Shown here piece by piece: positions 1 to 11,700 of a DNA stretch of 24,080 nt (position 1 is the stretch's first letter; each line of letters begins with the position of its first letter). The notes under the pieces are model-generated. The model had not been told where the DNA came from, did not search any database, and saw nothing but the letters and a program-made list of their open reading frames with translations. The translations under genes and the position numbers were made by a program. The stretch comes from Pleurobrachia bachei (Eukaryota > Ctenophora > Tentaculata > Cydippida > Pleurobrachiidae): contig AVPN01000086.1 in assembly GCA_000695325.1 (NCBI GenBank), positions 40,836 through 64,915 on the forward strand, read 5' to 3'.

Positions 1-168
1 GGGGAAAGAGAGAAAACTCATCAGATCACATTTCCAAACCCCAGTGAGAGAAAACAAAGATTTTGAAATTTTTCTGAAATTTTTGTCAAAAATTTTTTGG
101 GGGAAAAAAATCCTGCCGTTAAATAGAGGTGCCGCTAAATAGGGGGCCGTTAAATAGAGGTCCGACTG
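1..168. mobile_element. 3' end of a pogo/Tigger-like DNA element
   Basis: Positions 116-168 are built from repeated short modules (CCGTTAAATAGAGGT, GCCGCTAAATAGG) and finish with GGTCCGACTG directly before TA at 169-170. Read from the outside inward the end is CAGTCGGACCTC. A CAG-starting inverted repeat next to a TA target is typical of Tc1/mariner-pogo-Tigger elements; that assignment is from family knowledge. The other end lies left of the window. No transposase coding is visible in the 168 bases. Confidence 0.55.
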
Positions 169-747
169 TATATATAATATTAGTTCGGTTATAACACCCG
201 GTCAAGTAAGTCAAGTAAGTCTACTAAATCAAGTTAAGTCAACCCTCAACTAAGTGAACTAAGTCACAAGTAAGTCAACTAAGTCAACCTACGTTTCATG
301 TGCCTCCGTGCTACACCTCGTTCGTACATTGCCTCCAACTGAACCTTTGTGTTTTCTGCCTTGTTCTGAGTCTTCTCACTAACACCCTCATTTTTCTGAA
401 AATATGTGAAACTTAAATAAAACACCACCTTCACTAGCTGTCAGAGCATTGGCCTGACGAAGTGCTCGAGAACAGTGGTCAGAGCATTAGCCTGGCAGTT
501 CACTAGAGATCAAATAGTGTTGTTTTCTAACTATCCAGCTAATTGTAGCACCACCAATTATCTAATTAGTTAGTGACCTGCTACTGTATTACAGCTACTC
601 ACCGGCTGGTACTCAAAGCATTCCACACAGAGCCTAATTATGGAGATGAGAATCAGAATTCTGTTGCATTTCATTGAGCTCCACCACTTTTTCAGCAGGT
701 CATCATCACAGTTCTAAAACAATATTAGGGGGAATGGTAAGTTGGAG

Positions 748-935
748 TTCTATAGAAATGCAACAATATTAGGGGGGTGTGGTACTGTTTTAGCGGATCA
801 TGATCGCAGTTCTATAGAAATGCAACAAAATTAGGGGGTGTGGTACTGTTTTAGCGGATCATGATTGCAGTTCTATAGAAATGCAACAAAATTGTAGGGG
901 GAATGGTGAGTTTTTAGTGGTTAATGATAATCATA
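748..935. repeat. 62 bp tandem repeat, three units
   Basis: Units begin TTCTATAGAAATGCAACAA and continue through AGGGGGTGTGGTACTGT to GCGGATCATGATNGCAG. Three units are present; the third is partly diverged and is interrupted by the MITE that starts at 941. The sister block at 3633-4496 has two units. Confidence 0.75.
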
Positions 936-940
936 GTTCT

Positions 941-1049
941 CAGGAACCAACCGACAGAAGTAATACTGGTCCCTGATTCGCTGATAGCCAGTCACGTGAC
1001 CTAAATAAAGAGTTCTAATTGGTCGTTTACTTGTGTCGGTCGGTTCCTG
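941..1049. mobile_element. hAT-like MITE, copy 1
   Basis: This 109 bp element has terminal inverted repeats (CAGGAACCNACCGA / TCGGTCGGTTCCTG), an internal GTCACGTGAC, and CCAAT motifs on the minus strand (ATTGG on plus). The left flank is ATAGTTCT; the matching right flank has been replaced by the element starting at 1049/1050. It is non-coding. Assignment to hAT rests on the 8 bp target duplication seen at copy 2 and on the CAG-type terminus. Confidence 0.8.
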
Positions 1050-1562
1050 GGGGTCCTTCATGAAACTTTTTCCTTATTGGAATAAGGAAGATTTTTCATA
1101 AGGAATTTTCCTTAAATTTGTGTCACGAACGCTTTTTAGGAAACTAATTATCTTTTTTCCTTACCGTTTCCTTACCATTTCATGGCATTTGTCTGTCATG
1201 AAACTGAAATAAGGAAAAAAACTCACGCACCCCAAATATGTCACATGGGTGTTGACAACCAATGATGTTCTAAACACGTGACCGCCATTGCCCTATCACA
1301 GCTTATATGCGAACCCGACACCGTGTCACTGGTCACAGTAGCTGATCAGTGATCAGCGCTGGCAGGCTGATAGTGGGTATACGATACACATGGTTAACTC
1401 TCTTCCACCCTTGTTTTCCCTCTTTTCTCTCTATTATATTTTCCTCTCTAACGCTCCCTCTTGCTTTCTTGATCTCTATCATTCTCACTCACTTGCACTC
1501 CCATTCAATCTCATTCACCCTCTCACTTAGGAACCGGCGATACCGGATATTTTTTTCTCGAT

Positions 1563-1603
<41 letters not shown>

Positions 1604-2154
1604 TTCTCACTCACTCACTCACTCCCTTTCTATAGCTCCCTGTTTCTTTCACATTTCTCAATCTCTGATTTTCGGTTTTATAGGAAAGGCCAGAGCGCAA
1701 GTGTAAGGTGCATAGTGCATACTGAGATGCATGTTCACCTTAAACTTTATAGACGGAGATACCATGCTAGTGACATGTTGCCATCGGTCTGTCCCCTCTA
1801 CAAAATCTAATTAGTGGCCTATAAGGAACTTTTTTTGTTCCTTAACTCGAATAAGGACAGCTTTTAGTTGTCCTTATTTCGGGGGCATGAATCCTTACAG
1901 TTAAGGAAGAAAATCGGTAGCTAAGGAAGAAAATCTTGGGTTAAGGAACGTTTTGGGCAACAAGGAATTACACTCACGCAATTATAGTATCGATTACATC
2001 CACCTAAGGAACGAAAATAAGGAATTTTCCTTATTGTGAAAAATCTTCCTTAACGTCCAAGTTCATGACAGCCAAGGGGCCTTAATTAGATTAAAATGTT
2101 CCTTAACATTAACTCATAAGGAATCTTCCTTAACAGCGTTCATGAAGGACCCCC
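1049..2154. mobile_element. 1.1 kb non-autonomous element with TIRs
   Basis: The left end GGGGGTCCTTCATGAA is the exact reverse complement of the right end TTCATGAAGGACCCCC (2139-2154). Sub-terminal sequences around AAGGAAGATTTTTCA are also inverted between the two ends. The interior is rich in TTCCTTA/TAAGGAA words and holds a CT microsatellite. No transposase is recognisable. A 3 bp CTG may be the target duplication (1047-1049 and 2154-2156), which would suit a PIF/Harbinger-type element, but the superfamily is uncertain. The insertion abuts the end of the hAT-like MITE. Confidence 0.7.
1563..1625. repeat. CT microsatellite with CACT tail
   Basis: Runs of CT interrupted by TTT, then four CACT units. 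It lies inside the 1.1 kb TIR element and produces a spurious serine/leucine-rich open frame on the plus strand. Confidence 0.9.
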
Positions 2155-2731
2155 TGATGTGGTACAACCTTGAGGGGTGCTATGTATCGGGAAACTAGAG
2201 ACGTGATACATCTGACAACTCTCTGAAGTGGAGCTCTGTACATAAATTAGGTTTTACAAAATCTTGTTTTCTTCAATCTTACGGTATGGTATTTTCCACG
2301 ACCGCAAGATGGAAGAATTGAGGATAGAGATTCAATTTTGAGGGATTGCCAGGGATATAAAGAGGGCTATAAAATGAAGGGAGTACAGCTGCTGTAGACG
2401 AGACAGCCACTGTCCTCAAACAGGAAACTGCTTGTCTGGCGGTGCACCAAGTTTCGCGGGTACCCCCCTTCGCTTGGAATGTAGACACTTTGTGGGTGGC
2501 GAGAGAAGAGAGGCCCCTAAGAAAGAGAGAAGAGAAATAAGGAAGTGTGTGTTTGCGTGTACTTTACAGTGTGATCTATCAACAACGTTATGGTAGATGC
2601 AGCTCTGATATAACTCAGTCTAGTATATCCAAAAGTTCCCAAAAGTTGTATTCTCAACCCGTGCCTAGTGCCTACTACTCACCTCCTTCCATCATTCACC
2701 TACATATCATTAACCCCACCCCTCCTTCTAG
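2155..2731. other. Non-coding stretch before the ATPase exon
   Basis: No gene recognised. A 69-codon open frame on the minus strand (2279-2488) shows no family pattern and no splice context. The last 30 bases form a pyrimidine-rich tract ending CTTCTAG, the splice acceptor of the ATPase exon. Confidence 0.6.
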
Positions 2732-3632
<901 letters not shown>

Positions 3633-4496
3633 AGAGGTGCCGCTAAATAGGGGGCCGTTAAATAGAGGTCCGACTGTATATATAATATTAGTTCGGTTAT
3701 AACACCCGGTCTAGTAAGTCAAGTAAGTCTACTAAATCAAGTTAAGTCAACCCTCAACTAAGTGAACTAAGTCACAAGTAAGTCAACTAAGTCAACCTAC
3801 GTTTCATGTGCCTCCGTGCTACACCTCGTTCGTACATTGCCTCCAACTGAACCTTTGTGTTTTCTGCCTTGTTCTGAGTCTTCTCACTAACACCCTCATT
3901 TTTCTGAAAATATGTGAAACTTAAATAAAACACCACCTTCACTAGCTGTCAGAGCATTGGCCTGACGAAGTGCTCGAGAACAGTGGTCAGAGCATTAGCC
4001 TGGCAGTTCACTAGAGATCAAATAGTGTTGTTTTCTAACTATCCAGCTAATTGTAGCACCACCAATTATCTAATTAGTTAGTGACCTGCTACTGTATTAC
4101 AGCTACTCACCGGCTGGTACTCAAAGCATTCCACACAGAGCCTAATTATGGAGATGAGAATCAGAATTCTGTTGCATTTCATTGAGCTCCACCACTTTTT
4201 CAGCAGGTCATCATCACAGTTCTAAAACAATATTAGGGGGAATGGTAAGTTGGAGTTCTATAGAAATGCAACAATATTAGGGGGGTGTGGTACTGTTTTA
4301 GCGGATCATGATCGCAGTTCTATAGAAATGCATCAAAATTATAGGGGGAATGGTGAGTTTTTAGTGGGTAATGATAATCATAGTTCTCAGGAACCAACCG
4401 ACAGAAGTAATACTGGTCCCTGATTGGCTGATAGCCAGTCACGTGACCTAAATAACGAGTTCTAATTGGTCGTTTACTTGTGTCGGTCGGTTCCTG
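3633..4496. repeat. 0.9 kb interspersed repeat block, copy 2
   Basis: Second copy of the block at 125-1049, with the pogo-like end (to 3676), the CAAGTAAGT-rich part, two units of the 62 bp tandem repeat, and the MITE. It lies beyond DOCK exon U, the last one found. Its left edge cuts through the pogo-like terminal repeat. Confidence 0.85.
4388..4496. mobile_element. hAT-like MITE, copy 2, with 8 bp target duplication
   Basis: 109 bp with inverted ends CAGGAACC / GGTTCCTG. The 8 bases on each side are identical (ATAGTTCT at 4380-4387 and 4497-4504). That is the target-duplication length of hAT transposons. Internal GTCACGTGAC is intact. Confidence 0.85.
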
Positions 4497-4736
4497 ATAG
4501 TTCTAGAAAGAACATAACATTGAAACAGTTGGTCTTGCTCTATTTATTTTAAAGACATGGCATGGAGGGATAAAGAGAGGGGTATAAGGGAGTTGGTTAC
4601 AAATTCGCCCCTGATATTATATATATATTGCATCCATGAGCTATAATAAAGCGGAGGGGTAATTTCACTACCAAGGTAGGGAGAATGATAGACAAAGAGT
4701 AAAATATAGAAATATTGAAATAATGAGGTGGTATAC

Positions 4737-4844
4737 CTTCAGTATTGAAAGGACACACAGAAGCAGAGTTCGGGTTGATCGGGTTGGTATGGTACCCATC
4801 TTCTTCGCTGTCCCTCGACCCATCGAGCTAAACGGCGACTGCAT
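4737..4844 (-). CDS. DOCK7: DOCK exon U
   Basis: 108 bp, phase 0 at both ends, acceptor CTATACAG and donor GTATAC. Thirty-six codons end in TRSTRTLLLCVLSILK, matching the SSRSLLICLLWVLK helix of DOCK7. It is the most C-terminal exon found; the next expected exon (the NADE..LQKW region) was not found between 1 and 4736. Confidence 0.85.
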
Positions 4845-7800
4845 CTGTATAGGATAGTATCAGTTAGCTCAGTCGGGGATGGAGCGCAGTAGCTGGAGAC
4901 GAGCTAACCCTCAACCCCCATTATGATCAGTGTTATAACAATTGCTCGATATAGTTCGAACAAGATCAAAATTCCAACTCCTATCTATCACATTTCATCG
5001 CAAGATCCCATCTCCTTACCACTGAATCATCAGCAGCAGTAGCACCGTTATCTCGTCCTGGTTTAGTGAAATCCCACAACTTCTCCCGCACATCCATAAC
5101 AATGGTCACAAAGGGAAGGTAAAGGGATGCCACCCTAGATCTCCTGGCTGAGTCCGTTAGAGTTGGGTCGTTGTCATGGGCAAATATAACGTCACGAGTC
5201 AGCAGGATAACTGCCCGCTGTAACGTTGAACTCCTATGGGGGAGGTAGGTAGTACTAGTTGTCAGGAACCGACCGAAACAAGTAAACAACCAATCAGAAC
5301 TCGTTATTTAGGTCACGTGACTAGTTATTAGCCAATCAGGGGTGAGTATTCCCTGATTCGGTCGGTTCCTGATATTTGCTATGGCAACATGCCACCAATG
5401 TTTGATTGTTTACTCGAGAGTTGGAAATATTCCAACAGCACTTGTTTACTCACGATGTTGAGTTGAGGATGTATGACTCCAGAGATAGGAGGAGACCGAC
5501 AAGGAAGTGCCGCTCACAGTAGGTTTTGTTCAGAGATGACAGGGAGAGGGCTGTTTTTGTTGATTTTAGTTTCAATTTAAACTGGGGTGAAGTACGGGGT
5601 TAGGAACTGAAACTGATCTACCCATTCTTCGAAGATCTAAAATCCAGAAACAGCTGAATACCCCCTTTCAATCAGTGCCAATTAAAGTTATTTCTCTCCA
5701 GAACTCTGTACTACAATCAGGGTACAAAATATGGTACGGAGGGTATCCCTCTCCAAGTAGGTTACGATACAACTGACATTGACAGCTGCTAGGGGTATAA
5801 CTAACATAGGGTATCTCCCTCCTTAGGTTAGGATACATTTACACTTGACAGGGTAACTATAACTAACCGTTCCGGGGCTCTTGACGGGATTCTTCTCGTG
5901 GAAGAGAGAGTGAGGGTAGGGAAGGTTGAGGGGCACGTAATGCTCATGTTGACAGATCACATGTAGAAAGTTTAACTTTAGTGACAGTACACTCTCCTCT
6001 CCATCTAGTAGTGCAGCTTCAAGACCTAAATTACCACCCTGCAACATAAGTTGGGGGGTTAGAACCACGAGTACTGTAATTGTTGGGGGAGTTAGAACCG
6101 TGAATATTGTTGTTGCAACTTGTAAGTTGTTGTCATGGGTGGCCTTGTTGCCATGCAACAATGCTCCTCCACAAATCGTTTTTTTTCTTTTGTGCCGAAA
6201 TCAAAGCACTTGAAATACGATGAAGTAGTTGGGAGCTTTAGTTGTACAGTCGGACCCCGATTTAGTGACATCCTCGGGGGAAAGGAATTTGGGCACTAAA
6301 TCGGGCTTGGCACTAAATCGGGGTCAAATACCGTTAATTTCCTTTTATCCTGTCACTAAATCGGGGTGTCACTAAATCGGGGGGCACTAAATAGGGGTCT
6401 AAATCGGGGTGTCACTAAATCGGGGGTCACTAAATTGGGGTCCGACTGTAGTTAATTTCCTATATCGGGGGAAATTTATCCTGTCACTAAATCGGGGTGT
6501 TCACTCTTTCCTATATCGGGGGAAATTTATCCTGTCACTAAATCGGGGTGTCACTAAATCGGGGGGCACTAAATCGGGGTCCGACTGTAATTCTCAAAGC
6601 TCTAATTAGAAACACTCTCCATGACACACAGGCAGACAATTGTTTGGTGAGTACTAGGCGTGTGCCTCGTGGGCGTGTGTGCCATACTCATATCCTGGTT
6701 TACTCAAGAATCCTATCTTGTACTACACGACTTGTAATATTTTGCTGCATACCGAACTTTGACGACCGGATGACCCTCTGATTTGGAAAACTTCTCCAAA
6801 GTATCAAAATTAACTACATATTTAATATCAGTTGCAGTCCCGTTGCAGTCCGAAACAACCAATCATAACTCGTTGTTTAGGTCACGTGACTGGTTTTCAG
6901 GCAATCAGGGACCAGTATTTCCTGATTCGGACGGTTCCTGCTGTTTTGTAACTACAATGTTCTACAGGTGCCGGACAGTATTAACAGTTTGAAGAAGCTG
7001 GACTATCTGTGTCTGTCAAACAATCGAATACACACCATCCCAGAGGGCTTGTGTGAACTGAAACTGGTGGAGATAGATCTAAATCAGAATGAAATCGCTG
7101 GTATGCTGAAACTAACCCATTGCCCGTTGCCTCAAATTGTATCTGAAAAAACTATGAACAATGAATTATTTTGATTGGAAGTTGTAACATACACAACCGC
7201 CCAGTTCACTAGTTAGTTCTCTACCCCCAGTGATACCCAGTTCATTCACCAAGAACACAGCCCTCCGTGTACTGAGGTTGGACTACAACTCTATAACTTG
7301 TGCTGGCATTCCCAATGAAATCCTTGCCGAGTAAGAACAACTTGACCAGTCTATAGATTAGGATTGGATCGACTAATTATAATTGATGGATTAATTAGTA
7401 ATTCATTAACTAATTATGTTGTACATTTTTACCAAAAACCCCTCCCCTTTTTAGTACGACTATCTCGACCTTGTCTTTGGAGGGGAACCCCCTTGATGTT
7501 CGGAAATTTCATGAAATGGACGGTTATGACAAGGTATACCCATTTTACACATGTGCTATCAACTTATCTCAGCCCCAATGCCAAGATTCAGAAACTGTGA
7601 CTAACATAAGTTTCTCCTTATATTATATTATATTACCTCTCACACTATATTTTACGTGTTTTCCCTCGCTCAGTACAATGAACGGTATGCAGCAACGAAA
7701 CGGAAATGCGATTGAAGAAGAAATGTGAAAAATTATACGCTGGAAGTGGATCACATTAATTGTGGATGCAGAATATCCTTCAGCTGAGTATTTGATATAT

Positions 7801-8638
7801 TTGAGGACTGAGAAAGAGGTTTCTAGAGAGAAGTTTCTAATTAGAACAGAGACGGTTCTTCAGACTCTACCAGGACGAACTGATCTACCTGACACCGGAC
7901 GGGAAGGTCAAGAAGGGCTCAGTCCGAGTTGAGGACATGAGGGCCTGTGAACCTGTGGCACGGGAAGCCTTCCATCGACTACACATGTTTCAGGTTGTGT
8001 TCCTTTCCAAAGAGGATAAGACCCGGATATTGTACATGCAGTGTCCGAACTCAGCCACCCTAGAAGCTTGGGTGAGGGAGATTAAACGGCTGATCATAGA
8101 AACAGTCGGACCTGCAAAACACACCTGCTATCACTCTTCCGCCTACATCAAAGGTGTCTGGGGGTGCTGTAAGAACAGGTCAAAGTACGCGACGGGCTGC
8201 CTGAGGATCACGGAATCTGACCACACCAGGCTCAATAGGATATCCAGTAACCTTATGTCCACCTACTCATTCTCGAGCATTAATCTGGAGAGTATCGGGG
8301 CAAGTTCGAATATATCTGATGATGAACTATCGGGGGATGAGGACTAGAGAGGGGATATGCAGTAGTAACCTACTTTCTACATAAAGCCACGGGCACGGGG
8401 TGATGAATCAGGATTCTCCAGGGATCTCCAGGGACAATAATAGGAAAGGTATTTTGGGTAATTCAATTGCAAGAAAGATGAACAATGGTGATGACTTTCG
8501 ACTTTTGATATGAGAATATTTGAAGACATTTCCTTCGAGATTGTTGTGTCTTTACTACATATTTTCATATTAATACAGGCGTGTGCGTTTTACCGGCATA
8601 CTGTCTCATCTGTCAAATGTACAAAAGAGAGAAGAAGA

Positions 8639-8715
<77 letters not shown>

Positions 8716-11700
8716 GAGAGAGAGAGAGAGAAAGCACAGCTCCTGTTGTCATTTGATATCTTACCTAATACTTAAACATGAATTTCGATTTTGGGCGTTG
8801 TTTGTTGTATTATTTATATTTCATTTTGTTATAACCAGATCTTTTCAAGTATTACTTGTTATCTAAAGTATGATTTATTTCCACAATATCATGCGTTTCT
8901 TTGACACGGATACCATGTTTGTTAAGAAAACAGCTCAGTGCAATTCTAGTTCCTACTAGCAACTAGGCTGCAACACATGTCTTGTGACATTAGTAAAAAC
9001 ATCCGACAACAACAACTATCTAGACCTAAGTTACAGCTCTTGTTCGACCTGCATCTCTCTCCGTGCACCGTAGATGGGTTAGAACAATCTACCTAACCTC
9101 TCGATATTGCCATAGAAATACAATGGAGTCGCTCCCGGAAGTGCCCTTGAAGCATGGCCTCCTTGTGAAGAGATCGATTGCGAAGAGTAAAACCACCCTT
9201 CAAGCCAAGTTCCAGAGTCGAAACTTCAAACTATTCAACGTAAGAGTTTTAAAACCCCACATAATACTACTGCAGATTCTGGTTATTCATGACAGTACTT
9301 GTAGTACATTGTCAATTTCACTAAATCCCTGTTCAGGACTTTGTTCGGGCACGGGGTGGCCATTTTGCCCCGTGAACCAAATAGCCCCAGTTTACTCTAA
9401 ATCGTCTTTTTTACTGTAATTTCGTCCCCTGTTCACAGGACCACCTGAGTTATTGGTCAAAGGACGGTAAGAGTCAGAAGGGTAGTATTGCAGTTAAGAC
9501 CATGCTCGCGTGTGAGAAGGTGGACCAGCAACCCTTCAACAGGGCCAACATGTTCCAAATAATGCACATGGCAAAGTCTGGGAAAACAAGGTATAGTGTG
9601 ACACAAATACTGGTACTTGATTGGCTGATAACCAGTCACGTGATCTAAATAACGAGTTCTGATTGGTTTAGAGTAGCTGTTTTAGGTTGAGATCAGAGAG
9701 AGAAGACCAATGATGCGCATACAATGATGCGTGATAAGAGATCAAGTTCTCCTAGAACATATGCACATAATATCTTCCTCTCAGGTACTTGTATATGCAA
9801 GGCAGCAGTGGCAGTGATACACGCTCATGGATCCAACTAATACAGGTGAGCCGTTTGTTAGTGGACCTGTATCACCACAGCTTAGAGTTGTTAGTAACTA
9901 TAGCAACCCATTCAGGCCCAGATAGATCTGATAAATGGAGAAAATAAGGCAGATTTTTATCATCCTGGAGCCATCATGAAAGGTGCGTTATAAATGTAGT
10001 TTGAACCTCGGTCGAAAGGGCATACTTCGTTACTCCTTTCCCATCGCTCGAGCTGGGAAAGGCCACCTGGATCACCTTCTTCTTGCTCGTTGTCCAAAAA
10101 TGATCGCATCTCTATATACTTTTGATGATCGTATGTCCCTGTTATATTATAGGTTCTTGGACATGTTGCAAGAAGAAAGAAAAGTACGCGAGCGGTTGCC
10201 AGGCGATCCTAGAAACAACAGAACGGAAAACCCGCCGAATCAGCCGGCACGTCGAGACTATGGTCCAATCAGAAGTGTCTCTGTCCCCTTATCGGAACTC
10301 TGACAGAAGGTCAAGTGGTGGTGCAGGGTCGGAGGGTAGTACACCAGCGAGCAGTAACAGTCGAGGATCACATACCAGTTGGACCCTGTCTAACTGTGAT
10401 CATTGCCCCTTTAGCGAGGACGAACTGTCTGATTAGCATGAGTTACTAGTTGAATTTGATTAATTATTTAGTAATTAATTCAATTAGTAAGATGGGAAGT
10501 GACATCTGAAAACATGTGGACTGAGATGAACCCAGCTGATACAGACACACAAGATAAGATACCATTATAATCAGCAGTCTGCACGTCCAGGCCCCGTCCA
10601 GGTCCCAGGGGCCAGGACTCAGATGAACAGCCGAACTGTGGGGCCGATTCAGTTCGGGAACATTTTCCCGGATATTCTATAATTCAGGCAACTGATGATA
10701 ATGATTTTTTCCAATGACTTTCAGACCTTGTATAAAAATCACAATGGATAAAAGTTTCAGAATTGAACAATTGTTTTAAAACCAGCCTGATCAAGTTTGA
10801 GAGTTTGAAAGCTGTTACCTTTGTATCCCGAGTTTGTACTTTTACAGTTTCCCAATACGTTCGTATCAACTCAAATACAAATCCTCGGTCCATAAGCGAT
10901 AACAAATCCTGCAATTTTTGAGGGAGTTAGTGATCTGCAAAGTTATTCCTCCCTGGAATAAAGTATCACCACAAATACAAAGCAATTTATCCTGGGATAA
11001 TAAAGAACCCTGCAAAGTTAATCCTCCCTTGAACACCCCCGCAAAGTTATTTCTCCCTTGAACACCGCCGCAAAGTTATCCCTCTCACCTGGAAGAAATA
11101 TGCGAGACTCTTGTTGACAAAGTGAGCATATGCAGTGTCAGTTGTTGCTTTCGTTATTATCTCCCGAGAAATTAACCTAAACGGAAAATGTTCAAATTTG
11201 TTGTGCTACATTACAGGGTACTAATTGTGACCCAAACCTCTATTTGTTGTTGAGTAAAAACAACAATCTAGTTGTATACACTTTAGAATGTCTGTTCTAC
11301 CTCGATAGCCGGATAAGGTCTTCCTTGTAATCTTTAGGGAACCAAGATTTCCTGGATTTAGTGGCAAGGCCATTCCTTGTCAGATGTTGAGCCATCGACT
11401 TCACCTAGAGACATGGACAACTGATAATAATACTGTGGTCAAACCAAGCCATTTATTGCCTTGCTCGACCCTCCTTCCCCGAGAGTTTGAACAAAACAAG
11501 CTATTTGACTAACCGTAACTTCAAAAAAGAACCATGCGTGTTCGTATGACTGAACCCGGGCACTTGACATAGTCCATTGGGAAACTAGTTGTTCATGGAT
11601 CCTCCGAGACATCCTCTTTACAACACTGCCAGATCGACCACGCCCTGCTGCAGGGGCCTCTCCTGAACCATTACTCTGAGAGAGTAGGAGAATAATATCA

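Larger units (their letters stand above)
125..1049. repeat. 0.9 kb interspersed repeat block, copy 1
   Basis: This block is nearly identical to 3633-4496. It runs from inside the pogo-like terminal repeat, through CAAGTAAGT-rich DNA and a 62 bp tandem repeat, to the last base of a hAT-like MITE. The length difference (925 against 864 bp) is mostly one extra tandem unit here. Around 440-510 the phrase GTCAGAGCATTNGCCTG occurs twice and faintly resembles a tRNA D-arm, so a SINE ancestry is possible but unproven. No coding sequence is seen. Confidence 0.85.

Noticed and set aside
440-510. tRNA-like phrases GTCAGAGCATTNGCCTG as a tRNA gene
   Set aside because: No cloverleaf, acceptor stem or box B can be drawn; at best a distant SINE trace.
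1349-1810. 153-codon plus-strand open frame
   Set aside because: Its core is a CT microsatellite read as Leu/Ser and it lies inside a non-coding TIR element; no family pattern.
2279-2488. 69-codon minus-strand open frame
   Set aside because: No recognisable motif, no splice sites that link it to DOCK, and no conserved DOCK exon is expected with such a sequence.
6409-6781. Two overlapping plus-strand frames rich in SLNRG repeats
   Set aside because: They are translations of the iterated CACTAAATCGGGG module of the pogo-like MITE.
8510-8866. Arg/Glu repeat proteins
   Set aside because: Direct translation of a GA microsatellite.
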